Assembly: GCF_003944765.1 (NCBI RefSeq)
Contig: NZ_RWIU01000004.1
Location: forward strand, 248,001-312,000
Reading direction: 5' to 3'
Source of the DNA: Hymenobacter perfusus
Lineage (GTDB): Bacteria; Bacteroidota; Bacteroidia; Cytophagales; Hymenobacteraceae
Length of the DNA: 64,000 nucleotides
In this document: positions 17,290 through 26,500 of the stretch, one piece after another
How positions within the stretch are numbered: the stretch's first letter is position 1
Layout of the letters: every line of letters begins with the position of its first letter
Notes under the pieces: generated by a model
What the model was told of the DNA's origin: nothing
Databases searched by the model: none
The model's input: only the letters and a program-made list of their open reading frames with translations
Made by a program: the position numbers and the translations under genes

Positions 17290-17741
17290 GGACGTTTGGT
17301 AGACGAATCGCCAAAGGAGATGGAGTCGTCCAGCTCGTTCTGGTCGGTTTTGGCATCGTAGGGAAAGTAGCGGCGCAGCTGCTCGCCTACCAGCCGGATG
17401 CCCTGTTCCAGGCCATCCACGTATTTCTCGGTCCGGAAATGCTGCAATACATTTTCCTTGGCGGTTTCCCAGAAGTCATCGGGCACGGCGGAGTTGATGC
17501 CCGTGTCGCCAATAACGGCAAACTGCCGACTCTGCCAGGCCAGATAAAACAGCACGCCATTGCGTTGCGCTGTCCGGTGCATACCGAGCTCGGCAAACAC
17601 CTGGGCGGCGCGGTCCAGGGGCTCGGGCGTGGGACAGGTATCTTCCAGATGGACCCGGATTTCGCCGGAAGTACGCAGTTCGGCCTGCCGGATAGCCGCT
17701 ACCAGTGCTGCTTCCTGCTCCGAAGAGAGTGGGTTTGTCAT
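17286..17741 (-). CDS. TPM-domain protein, soluble form
   Basis: This 151-residue protein is a TPM domain without signal peptide or obvious membrane helix. Recognisable pieces are EAALVAAIRQAELRTSGEIRVH near residues 9-30, RNGVLFYLAWQSRQFAVIGD in the middle and GLEQGIRLVGEQL near the end. It sits between lemA (87 bases upstream, with a palindrome in the gap) and the membrane TPM gene (4-base overlap). The second domain partner and order match lemA operons in other Bacteroidota. Function unknown. Confidence 0.88.
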   Translation of the reverse strand: MTNPLSSEQEAALVAAIRQAELRTSGEIRVHLEDTCPTPEPLDRAAQVFAELGMHRTAQRNGVLFYLAWQSRQFAVIGDTGINSAVPDDFWETAKENVLQHFRTEKYVDGLEQGIRLVGEQLRRYFPYDAKTDQNELDDSISFGDSSTKRP

Positions 17742-17744
17742 AAA

Positions 17745-17826
17745 ATCGGTTTTTGGTTGTTCGTTTTCAGTTTTTGGTCCTGGACATCAGCTGCCCAGAA
17801 ACCAAAAACCAGAAACCAAAAACGAT
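17745..17826. repeat. Palindromic repeat family E
   Basis: Inverted repeat with arms made of repeated GTTTTTGG words (left ATCGGTTTTTGGTTGTTC..., right ...GAAACCAAAAACGAT). It fills the gap inside the lemA-TPM operon. Confidence 0.8.
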
Positions 17827-17827
17827 A

Positions 17828-18406
17828 CTAGAACTGAACGGTAGGCGCTTTCTGAGCCGCGGCATCGGCGGCGAAGTAGGGCTTCTCGGCGAAACCGAAC
17901 ATGCCCGCAAACAGGTTATTCGGGAAGCTCTTGATGTAGCCGTTGTAGTCGTTGGTGAGCGTATTGAGCTTATTGCGCTCCACGTTGATGCGGTTTTCGG
18001 TGCCTTCAATCTGGGCCTGCAGCTCCTGGAAGTTGGCGTTGGCCTTCAACTCGGGGTAGTTTTCCGATACGGCCAGCAAACGGCCCAGGCCAGCACTTAC
18101 CTGCGACTGGGCTTCCTGGAACTGCTTCAGGTTTTCGGGAGTCAGGTTATCGGCGTTCAGCTGCACGCTGGTAGCCTTGGCCCGGGCTTCGATTACTTCG
18201 GTCAGGGTTGATTTCTCGAAGTTGGCGGCACCCTTCACTGTATTTACCAGGTTTGGAATCAGGTCGGAGCGGCGCTGGTAGGCGCTTTGCACGTTGCCCA
18301 CCTGGGCTTTTACCGCCTGGTCTTTGGACACCATGGAGTTGTAACCGCACGAGGATTGCGTGAGTAGCAGCACCAGACCGGCAAAGTAGAGCAGAAAACG
18401 TTTCAT
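17828..18406 (-). CDS. lemA: LemA-family lipoprotein
   Basis: This 192-residue protein has a signal sequence with a lipobox-like QSSC (Cys at residue 20). The conserved LemA core follows: VQSAYQRRSDLIPNLVNTVKG at residues about 43-63, EARAKATSV and a long helical region with NFQELQAQIEGTENRINVERN. It is exposed at the membrane and mostly alpha-helical. It heads a lemA-TPM-TPM operon on the minus strand. LemA is linked to envelope maintenance but has no established reaction. Confidence 0.94.
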   Translation of the reverse strand: MKRFLLYFAGLVLLLTQSSCGYNSMVSKDQAVKAQVGNVQSAYQRRSDLIPNLVNTVKGAANFEKSTLTEVIEARAKATSVQLNADNLTPENLKQFQEAQSQVSAGLGRLLAVSENYPELKANANFQELQAQIEGTENRINVERNKLNTLTNDYNGYIKSFPNNLFAGMFGFAEKPYFAADAAAQKAPTVQF

Positions 18407-18642
18407 GGGGAGAAAGTAAGAAAAGTGAAAAAGGGAGAGGAAAAACGTTTGGGAAGGTCAATATCGGCAGGGCCGCGTCGGTTTTAACGGCCGGCGGCTA
18501 CAAAACGGCCGGCTGCCTGTTATTGCACGTAGCCGAACCGTTGCGCTGCAAAGTACGAATTCGCGCTCCGGTAGTTGTACCGGGCCTTGCTCCGGTGCTA
18601 TTGCGTATTTTGCGCGTCGGTGCTCCCCGATTTTTCTCTCGC

Positions 18643-19644
18643 ATGAAAGCAGTTATTCCCGTAGCCGGTATCGGCTCCCGTTTACGTCCGCACACGCATA
18701 CCCAGCCCAAAACCCTGGTTCCCGTCGCCGGCAATACCATTCTGGGCCACATCATCGACCGGCTGGTAGAAGCCGGGGTGCAGGAATTCGTGTTCATTAT
18801 CGGCTACCTGGGCGAGAAAGTGGAGCAGTACGTGCGCAAGCAGTACCCCGAATTGCAGAGCACGTTTGTGGTGCAGGAACCGCGCGAAGGCATTGCCCAC
18901 GCCCTCTGGCTGGCCCGGGAACAGTTCCGCCACGAAGCAGACGGTATCCTGATCATGCTCGGCGACACCATTGTGGACGTGGACCTGCCGGCCATGATGC
19001 GCACGCCCGGCAACGTGCTGGCCGTGAAAGAGGTAAAAACGCCCTCGATGTTCGGTCTGGTGGAAACCGCCACCAACGGCCGCGTGACGAAAGTGGTGGA
19101 GAAGCCGCGCATCCCGAAGTCGAACTACGCTATGGTGGGGCTTTACAAGATTGCCAACGCCGACTGGCTGGCCTCGGCCCTGGAACGCATTGTGGAGCAG
19201 GACCAGCGCACCCACGGCGAGTTTCAGCTCACGGATGCGCTCATGCTTATGATCCAGGACGGCGCCGAAATGACCACGGCCTCGGTGGATAACTGGTTTG
19301 ACTGCGGCCGCAAGGAGAGCCTGTTGGAAGCCAACGCCCGCCTGCTCAACCGTCCCGAGTTTCTGAAGCGCCGCGAGTTTCCGGAGTTTCCGGATACCAT
19401 CATCATCCCGCCCGTCAGCATCGGCAAAGACTGCCAGATTTCGGGCTCCATCATCGGTCCCAATGTGGCCATCGGTGACCGGACCATCGTTAAGAACACC
19501 ATCCTGACCGATTCCATCATCGGCTCCTACTCCGAGCTGCGCTCCGCCGTCATGCACGACTGCATCGTGGGCTCCGACGCCCTGTTCCGCGGCACCCGCC
19601 ACAGCCTCAACATCGGCGACAACACGGAAATCGATTATAGCTAA
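18643..19644 (+). CDS. Sugar-phosphate nucleotidyltransferase with left-handed beta-helix tail
   Basis: From the Met at 18643 the protein has 333 residues and opens with AVIPVAGIGSRLRPHT and TQPKTLVPVAG, the GxGxRLxPxTxxxPK nucleotide-binding signature. LMLGDTIVD-type acidic residues near residue 106 and VEKP near residue 150 complete the catalytic domain. Residues about 260-325 carry hexapeptide-like repeats (ISGSIIGPNVAIGDRTIV in part). It resembles glucose-1-phosphate thymidylyl- or uridylyltransferases and makes an NDP-sugar in the cytosol. An upstream in-frame start at 18523 adds 40 unconserved residues. It has its own upstream region and is separated from the next gene by a palindrome, so it probably is not part of the system that follows. 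Confidence 0.9.
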   Translation: MKAVIPVAGIGSRLRPHTHTQPKTLVPVAGNTILGHIIDRLVEAGVQEFVFIIGYLGEKVEQYVRKQYPELQSTFVVQEPREGIAHALWLAREQFRHEADGILIMLGDTIVDVDLPAMMRTPGNVLAVKEVKTPSMFGLVETATNGRVTKVVEKPRIPKSNYAMVGLYKIANADWLASALERIVEQDQRTHGEFQLTDALMLMIQDGAEMTTASVDNWFDCGRKESLLEANARLLNRPEFLKRREFPEFPDTIIIPPVSIGKDCQISGSIIGPNVAIGDRTIVKNTILTDSIIGSYSELRSAVMHDCIVGSDALFRGTRHSLNIGDNTEIDYS

Positions 19645-19646
19645 GC

Positions 19647-19741
19647 GGTGAAGTTGTGAAATGGTGAGTTTGATGTTCTGTTTGTGCGGTTAACGCCTTC
19701 AGAACATCAAACTCACCACTTCACCATTTCACAACTTCACC
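19647..19741. repeat. Palindromic repeat family C, copy 1
   Basis: Inverted repeat whose arms consist of GGTGAAGTTGTGAAATGGTG-type words plus the core GAGTTTGATGTTCTG. It starts three bases after the nucleotidyltransferase stop and ends 44 bases before the start of the VWA-like lipoprotein. Other copies: 45648-45750 and 54461-54538. Confidence 0.9.
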
Positions 19742-19784
19742 ATTTGTGTATCCGCTGCGGGCAGATTGTCGTTACTTTAGCCCG

Positions 19785-21161
19785 ATGCGCTACCCGACCT
19801 CCTTCTCCCGCCTGCTGCCCACCCTGGGCCTGACGCTGTTGCTCCTGCCCGGCTGCTACTCCCGCTCCGATATGAAAGGAGAGGACGCTACCACCGAAAA
19901 ACCCACGGCCGAAATGCCCGACGCTGTGCGGCCCACGGAAGCCCCCGGTGTGGAGGCTCCGGAGGAAGCATCGGACGTGGTGAGCAGTGTCGCTGTTCAG
20001 CCGTTGCAGGCCGTGAACGTGTTTCTGGAAGTGTCGGGCTCCATGGAAGGCTTTATGCCCAAAACCGGAGCCAGCGGCGAGAACACGCGGTTTCAACAGC
20101 ACGTGGCGCAGCTACTTTCGGAAATCAACCGGACGCCGGCCTCCCGGAAAAAGGCGTTTTTTCGCATCAAGGAAAAGCCCTACGCCGATACCTACCAGGG
20201 CATTTCGGGGACAGTGCGTAGCGGCATTCAGCAGCCCGCCAAAAGCACCGACCTGCCCGCCGTGCTCGATACGCTGATGACGCGCTACTACCAGCCCGGC
20301 ACCGTGAGCGTCCTGATTTCGGACTTCATCTACTCGCCCAAGAACGCCGGGGCCATTCCTTACATCAAAACCGACATCACCGACGCCCTGCAGCGCAACG
20401 GCGCGCAGCCCGATCTGGCTGTGTCGGTGTACGGCTACACGTCGGATTTCCGGGGCACGTATTATCCAGCGTTGAAGGCTGCGGGCAAGAAAACCAACTG
20501 CTGCGACACCGAAATTCCCTACTACATCTGGGTGCTGGGGCCGGCTGCGGCCGTGCGGCAGTTTGATGCCGCGCTGCTGGAGCAGCAGCCCGCCAAGCAG
20601 GCGCATTTCGGCGTCATGTATCCGCGGCCGGCGTATTCGCTGCTCAGCAAATACCAGAACAAAGGCAGCTGGTACTACGGCGACGCCGGGGCCAGCAAAC
20701 GTAGCGCCGACGCCTACCGCGTGGTGGCCGTATCGGAAGCCTCGGCTCAGCAGCCGGTGGAGTTTGTGGTGGGCCTAAACCTGGGCCAGCTGCCCGGCCA
20801 GTACCGCGACGTGGCTTACCTCATGCAGAACCTGACGCTGCAGGGCGTGGACACCGACGCCAAGCTCCTCGACGTGCAGGCGGCCTCGGCCCAGACCAAG
20901 GCCAGCAGCGGCCCGGAAAGCAAGTTCACTCACTTCGCCAAAATCCGCCTGACGAAAGCGCCCAAAGCGGCCCGCCCGCTGGTGCTGCGCCTCCAGGACC
21001 AGCGCCCTGCCTGGGTTGCCCAGTGGACCACCCGCAACGATGGCACACCCGCTGCCAAAACCTTCGCCCTCAGCTCCCTGCTCGACGGTTTGGAGCCCCA
21101 GGCGGCCGGGGAGAAGCGTCCGGTGTTTGAGCTGCCCCTGACGGTGCAGCCGGCCGAGTAG
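19785..21161 (+). CDS. VWA-like lipoprotein of the tubulin/actin/motor locus
   Basis: This 458-residue protein has a lipoprotein signal peptide with lipobox LLPGC (Cys about residue 24) and then a low-complexity Glu/Pro/Ala linker. Residues 77-90 (NVFLEVSGSMEGFM) look like the first strand and MIDAS motif of a von Willebrand A domain, but the canonical Asp is Glu82 (E-V-S-G-S). SVLISDFIYSP near residue 180 fits the later VWA strand with its acidic residue. Two adjacent Cys occur near residue 237. The C-terminal half is not recognised. I chose 19785 for the signal peptide. It is the first gene of the candidate 12-kb system and probably lies on the periplasmic side as a binding or assembly subunit. 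VWA identity is likely, not certain. Confidence 0.7.
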   Translation: MRYPTSFSRLLPTLGLTLLLLPGCYSRSDMKGEDATTEKPTAEMPDAVRPTEAPGVEAPEEASDVVSSVAVQPLQAVNVFLEVSGSMEGFMPKTGASGENTRFQQHVAQLLSEINRTPASRKKAFFRIKEKPYADTYQGISGTVRSGIQQPAKSTDLPAVLDTLMTRYYQPGTVSVLISDFIYSPKNAGAIPYIKTDITDALQRNGAQPDLAVSVYGYTSDFRGTYYPALKAAGKKTNCCDTEIPYYIWVLGPAAAVRQFDAALLEQQPAKQAHFGVMYPRPAYSLLSKYQNKGSWYYGDAGASKRSADAYRVVAVSEASAQQPVEFVVGLNLGQLPGQYRDVAYLMQNLTLQGVDTDAKLLDVQAASAQTKASSGPESKFTHFAKIRLTKAPKAARPLVLRLQDQRPAWVAQWTTRNDGTPAAKTFALSSLLDGLEPQAAGEKRPVFELPLTVQPAE

Positions 21162-21338
21162 CACCCTGCGGGCAGCGCGCCGCCGCTGTTTTGCGTATAC
21201 CAACCCTATGCGCGCTGTCTCACTTGGCACGATAGTCGTGCAGCAGCCCGCCAGGCAACGGTTGCGCGCCGCATACAATTTCGCCTCCGTCGTATCGTTC
21301 CATCACCCGCGAAGGGAAACTTCGCGTTACTTCCTTTC

Positions 21339-21731
21339 ATGAAAGCACTCTTCCGCTTCCTCTACGAACTCATCGGCGCCCCCCAACCACCCGCCGACAC
21401 CCCCGTGTACCGCGACGTTATCTTCCCCAACCTGGGGCTGCTGAACCTGGGCATTTCGCTTGGGCTGGTGGTGGTGTTCTACCTGCTCATCAACCGGGCC
21501 ATGGGCGTGGCTACCTTCAACAAGGGCCGGCACTGGGCCATCTTCCTGGGGCTGAATGCGCTGATTGCCTTTATCGTCACCATCTGGCAGACCAACGCCC
21601 AGCAGGTCACCGACCACAGCTACATCTACTGGCTGGCCACCTGGAACGCCATTTTGGGCATGTTCTGGTTTTTCCTGTTCTCCGTGCTGCTCAAGCGTGC
21701 CTCCACCAACGCCAGCACGACACCGTTTTAA
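21339..21731 (+). CDS. Small three-helix membrane protein of the tubulin/actin/motor locus
   Basis: I do not recognise this 130-residue protein. It has three predicted membrane helices (about 31-51, 66-83 and 96-118), a short cytosolic N-terminus with a Pro-rich patch (GAPQPPADTP), and a polar tail. The gene lies 177 bases after the VWA-like lipoprotein; that gap shows no gene. A palindrome separates it from the tubulin-like gene. By context it could be the membrane anchor for a filament or for the motor proteins further downstream; this is inference. Confidence 0.7.
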   Translation: MKALFRFLYELIGAPQPPADTPVYRDVIFPNLGLLNLGISLGLVVVFYLLINRAMGVATFNKGRHWAIFLGLNALIAFIVTIWQTNAQQVTDHSYIYWLATWNAILGMFWFFLFSVLLKRASTNASTTPF

Positions 21732-21847
21732 ATCACAGATGTTGCTGATGTAAGGATTACCCAGATTGCGGCAGGGCTTGCTTGCGTTGTCGGCCGTCTG
21801 GGTAATCAATCAGCGAAATCAATCTTAATCTGCAAAATCTGCGATTC
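21731..21847. repeat. Palindromic repeat family F ending at the tubulin-like start codon
   Basis: Imperfect inverted repeat with the inner arms GGATTACCCAGA / TCTGGGTAATC and outer arms AATCACAGATGTTGC / GCAAAATCTGCGATT. The right arm is about 14 bases longer. Its last base is one base before the ATG at 21848 region, so it forms the whole untranslated leader of the tubulin-like gene. Confidence 0.85.
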
Positions 21848-23296
21848 ATGGCTAAACTCTTTTTATTCGGTATTGGCGGCACGGGTTCCCGCGTGATTCG
21901 CTCGCTCACGATGCTGCTGGCGGCGGGTGTGGAGCTGCCCAACTGCGACCGGGTGGTGCCCATAATCATCGACCCCGACGCGCACAACGGCGACATGAAC
22001 CGCACGGTGCAGCTGCTGCAGAGCTACCAGCAGATCTACAAGCGCCTCGGCCCCCGCGAAGAAGGCTTCTTCAAAACCGATATCAGTACGCTGAGCGGCA
22101 TTTCGCAGGACGTGAACGGCTCGGTGAAGGATACCTTCATCTTCGACTTCGGCGGCATCAACCAGAGCTTCCGGCAGTACCTGAGCTACGACGGGTTGAG
22201 CGTGGACTCGAAGGGACTGGTGGATCTGCTGTTCACCCAGGACAACCTGGAAAGCCCGCTGACCATTGGCTTCCGCGGTTCGCCGAACGTGGGCAGCATC
22301 GTGCTGAATAAGCTGGTGGAAAGCCCGGAAATGCGGTTTTTCGCCGATAACTTCCAGGACGGTGACCGGGTGTTCTTCGTGTCGAGCATCTTCGGCGGTA
22401 CGGGTGCGGCGGGCTTCCCGCTGATGCTCAAGAACCTGAAGGACACCAACACCCGCCTCAGCAACGCCCGCTACCTGCGCGACGCGCCCACTGGCGCCGT
22501 GACAGTGATGCCCTACTTCGCCCTCCAAAGCGAGGACAATGCCGTCATCGACTCCAACAACTTCCTGACGAAAACCAAGGCGGCGCTCAGCTACTACGAG
22601 CACAACCTCCAGGGGCTCGACGCGCTGTACTACCTAGCCGATACGCCCGATACGCCCTACGAAAACCAGCCCGGCGGCACCCAGCAGAAGAACAAGGCCC
22701 ACGTAATTGAGCTGCTGGCCGCCCTGAGCATCGTGGACTTCATGCGCTACTCGCCCGCCGAACTGCGCACCGGCGGCCCGCACTTCCACGAGTACGGCCT
22801 GCAGACCGACGCGCCGGAAATCCAGTTTAGCCACCTGCCCGATGAGTCGCGCGAAATCATTGCCAAGCAGCTCACGCAGTTCCTGTACTTCACGCGCTAC
22901 CACAAGCAGCACCTGCCCACCGACAAAGCGCCGTACGCCGACAACCTGAAGCTGGACTACGCCATGCGCAACGAGCCTATCTTCCGGGAGCTGAACACCT
23001 TCCTGCATAGCCCCGATTCAGGCGTAGACCAATGGCTGCAGGAACTGGCCCAGAACCGCCGCGCTTTCCGTCCCTTCGACCTGCAGACCGAAGACTTCAA
23101 CGCCATGATCCTCGGCAAGCCGGTGGAAAAGAAGTGGAACGACTTCTTCAACAAAGGTCTCAGCCACAATTACTTGCTCGACAACCTCAACAAAACCGAG
23201 AAGTCCATCCAGGAACCCGACAACTTCCGCAAGCTGCTGGAGCTGTTCTATGATGTGACCGATAAGGCGTTTGAGGAGAAGGTAAAGGTGGTGTAG
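21848..23296 (+). CDS. Tubulin/FtsZ-like GTPase
   Basis: This 482-residue protein starts with FLFGIGGTGSRV (G8-R15 is a nucleotide loop as in tubulin-like Rossmann proteins). At residues 183-190 it has GGTGAAGF, matching the tubulin signature GGTGS/A-G that binds the GTP phosphates. IIIDPDAHNGDMN around residues 39-51 fits the next strand and loop. It is longer than FtsZ and lacks FtsZ's conserved C-terminal tail, and belongs to the group of bacterial tubulin-like proteins of unknown role. It probably binds GTP and may polymerise. It stands directly before the actin-like gene. GTPase fold likely; filament formation is inference. Confidence 0.8.
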   Translation: MAKLFLFGIGGTGSRVIRSLTMLLAAGVELPNCDRVVPIIIDPDAHNGDMNRTVQLLQSYQQIYKRLGPREEGFFKTDISTLSGISQDVNGSVKDTFIFDFGGINQSFRQYLSYDGLSVDSKGLVDLLFTQDNLESPLTIGFRGSPNVGSIVLNKLVESPEMRFFADNFQDGDRVFFVSSIFGGTGAAGFPLMLKNLKDTNTRLSNARYLRDAPTGAVTVMPYFALQSEDNAVIDSNNFLTKTKAALSYYEHNLQGLDALYYLADTPDTPYENQPGGTQQKNKAHVIELLAALSIVDFMRYSPAELRTGGPHFHEYGLQTDAPEIQFSHLPDESREIIAKQLTQFLYFTRYHKQHLPTDKAPYADNLKLDYAMRNEPIFRELNTFLHSPDSGVDQWLQELAQNRRAFRPFDLQTEDFNAMILGKPVEKKWNDFFNKGLSHNYLLDNLNKTEKSIQEPDNFRKLLELFYDVTDKAFEEKVKVV

Positions 23297-23305
23297 AACA
23301 AAAAC

Positions 23306-23452
23306 TCCCCTCCTTGGAAAGGAGGGGACGCCGTGCCGCAGGCGCGGCTGGGGTGGTTTGCCCGTGTGCTGATGTTGTTTGCCTGAACGACCCAAGCCGC
23401 ACCGTTCTAACGCATCAACCACCCCTAGCCCCTCCTTTCCAAGGAGGGGAAC
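23306..23452. repeat. Palindromic repeat family G
   Basis: Two local hairpins with the same sequence type (CCCCTCCTTGGAAAGGAGGGG and CCCCTCCTTTCCAAGGAGGGG) at the outside, and matching inner segments GGGGTGGTT / AACCACCCC. The left half has an extra GCCGTGCCGCAGGCGCG segment. It lies ten bases after the tubulin-like stop. Confidence 0.88.
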
Positions 23453-23508
23453 TAGCTTTCTAGTTGTAGTTTCTAGCAGTAAAAAATCACCCCGAACAAC
23501 CTTCGTCT

Positions 23509-23550
23509 GGCTCCCCCTCTCCCGGAGGGGAGGGGGCCGGGGGGTGGGGT
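23509..23550. repeat. Palindromic repeat family H, copy 2 (inverted)
   Basis: CTCCCCCTCTCCC / GGAGGGGAGGGGG hairpin followed by CCGGGGGGTGGGG. It is the inverse of the copy at 4341-4383 and ends seven bases before the ATG of the actin-like gene, supplying a purine-rich leader that might affect translation. Confidence 0.8.
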
Positions 23551-23556
23551 CCCGAT

Positions 23557-26500
23557 ATGGCCAAAGTCCTTCGCTTACACAACAACGGCTCCCAGCAGGT
23601 GCAGGGCTGGCAGAAAACCGCCCCCGTCACCAGCACCGAAATCAACACCGTGACGGACCCCGCGGGGGGCAAGTCGCGCAACCTGGCCGTGAGCATCCCG
23701 ACGCCGTTTGCGCGGATGCACCTGTTCGAAACGGCTTTTGATTTCCTGGCCCGGGAGGGGCAGCGCAACCCTGGCTCGGTGTACCACGAGCTGACGACCC
23801 ACTTCTGGGACTTGCTGGAGCTGCTCTACAACTACCACCTCTACACCCAGGCCGGCCGCAAAATCACGCTGCGCCGCTGGAATGCCGAGGCCGAAATCCG
23901 CCGGATGCGGCAGGACGAGGGCACGCGCCTGCTGGGCGAAACCCTGCAGCTGTACATGCAGGACGAGCGGTTCCGCGACTTCTCCGACATGTATCTGGTG
24001 TACTATGAGTCGCCGGAGCTGGCGGGCGGCACGCGCCTGCTGGGCGGCACCTCGCCGCTGACCATCCTGTTCACCGGCCCCGCCGTGACGCCTCTAGACT
24101 TAGAGCGCCCGCAGGCCCGCGGCCACTACTTCGACCAGCAAACTGTGCTGCTCGAAGACCGCGATCCGCAGTTCCGCGAGTTCGTGTATGAGCTGTTTCT
24201 GGCGTATCCGCAGTTGCAGCGCCGCGAGTTTGCCGGCAGCGTGTACGCCGGCTTCGACCGCGCAAAAATCAATCAGCTCCAGATGCAGGGCGACCGGAGC
24301 GCCCAGCAGTTTGCCGCCCGCTACCCGGCCCTGGCCGACGTGCAGGGCAACCTAGTGAGCGTGAAAGGTGTGCCGCTGCCCGGCCGCGCCGACCAGTCGG
24401 CCGTCACCAGCTCCGACCTGTTCATCCAGCCCACCCGCGAATCGACGACGGGCCGGCCGCGCCCCTTGGTGCTGCGCCCGAATCTGACGATGCCCGGCGC
24501 CAACTACCTCAACGGCCAGCCCTGGGACGACCGTACGCCGGTGCCCTACTACGATGAAGTAGCCCTGGAAAGCCGTGTGCTGCCCGGCAAAGGCTTCAAG
24601 TACCCCTACCTCACGGTGGGCGACCTGCTGGAAGATTCCCTGGTGGAGCTGCCCTACGAGTTGAACACCCAGCGCTTCCACACTGGCAAAGTCACGTTCC
24701 AGTACGGAGCCGACGGCCAGGGTCGGGCGCGGTTTCCGTATCTGCTGCCGCTGAAACAGGCGTTTTTCGAGTACTTCACCGAGAACGAGCTGGCCGAGCT
24801 GCTCACCTTCACCATCGACCTGAGCCACGTGCGCGTGCAGCTGCGGGTGCCGGTGCAGGCGGGTCGCTTCATCACGTTTGAGCGCAGCTACTACCACAAT
24901 CCGCAAAACCCCAAGGATGCCCAGGGCCGCGAGATTCTGGAGAAGGGCCGCATTGTGAAAGCCGCCGTGGGCGTGGGCGTGTTCCCGTTCTACAAGGTGC
25001 GCTACCAGCCCGAGTACAACGACCTCTACAAGGTGATGCTGGTGGATGCCGACAACGCGCCCACCATGCTCAACCGCCGCTACGACCTCACGTTCTTCGT
25101 GAACGGGGAGCGAATCACGGAGCAGGGAGCCGCCCGCCGTGCCACCCGCTACGAGCGCACCCAGAAAAGCATGGCCACCGCCGGCAGCACCTACTACGAA
25201 GTCACCGGCACCCATTTCGACCTCGCGGAGTTGACCTGTCCGCCCGCCACCATTGGTGCGGAGCCGGCGCGGGGCCTGTTCGTGCCGCGCTGGCGCGAGC
25301 TGGACCGGGGTACCCGCCGCTTCACCTTCGCGGTGGACTTTGGCACCACCAACACCCACATTGCCTACGCCGATTCGCCGAGCGCGCACCCGCGCCCGCT
25401 CACTATCGGGGAAGCCGATGTGCAGGTGGAGTGGCTGCACGCGCCGGTAGCCGACCAGGGCCTTTCGGCCGCCCAGCGCTACCGCACCGGGGCCGGCCAG
25501 ATCTGGGACAACATTGCTACGCTGCAAAACCGCGAGTTTGTGCCGTCATTCCTAGGGGAAGGCGGCTCGGTGTATGAGTTTCCGATTCGTACTGCCGTGT
25601 GCGAAACCACGTCGTTTGCCAACGAGCCGGCCAAGGTGCTTAGCAACATCAACATCGGCTTCAGCATCAACACCGAAAACACGGCCGAGCTGCCCCAGAA
25701 CCGCTTCATCACCAACCTGAAGTGGTCGGCGGAGCTGGACCCGCAGGGCGTGTCGCGCATTGAGGCCTTCTTCCGGGAAATTCTGCTGCTGCTGCGCCAC
25801 AAGGCGGCGCTGCACGGCGGCATTCTGGAAGACACCCGCGTGGTGTGGTTTGCGCCGCTGAGCTTTGATGGGTTCCTGCGCAACCAGTTCCAGCAGGTCT
25901 GGGACGAGTCGTTCCGGCAGGTGTTCAAGGCCAACCGCCCCACCATCTGCCTCACCGAGTCGGTGGCCCCGTACTACTACCTCACCGCCACCAACCAGGT
26001 AGTGCCCAACCGCGACGAAAACGTGGTGAACATCGACATTGGCGGCGGCACCACCGACTTGCTGCTGTTCGCTGACCAGAAGCCGGCCTACAGCACCTCG
26101 TTCCGCTTCGCCGGTGACGACCTGTGGGGCGACGGCTACGCCCGCGTGCAGGGCGCGCCCAAGCAGAATGGCCTGCTGCGCCTCGGCGTGGGCCACGTGG
26201 AAAGCCTGCCCGACTCCGAACAAAATCAGGAGTACAAAGGCTATCTGCGCGCCGCCCTCAGCAACAACGATTTCGGCTCCGCCGACGTGACCAGCCTGCT
26301 GTTTAAGTACGATGATGCGCTGCGCTTCACCCAGGCCCTGGGTCTGGGCAAGGGCCGGCAGCTGCGGGTGCTGTTCTACCTGCACTACACCAGCATCATC
26401 TACCACACGGCCCAGCTTACCAAGCACCTCGGCCTGAAAACGCCACGCTACCTGTGCTTCTCGGGCAAAGGCAGCCTCTACCTGCGCCTGCTGGCCGGGG

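Noticed and set aside
21848..23296. Classification as the cell-division FtsZ
   Set aside because: No FtsA/FtsQ neighbours, no C-terminal FtsZ tail, and a longer chain.
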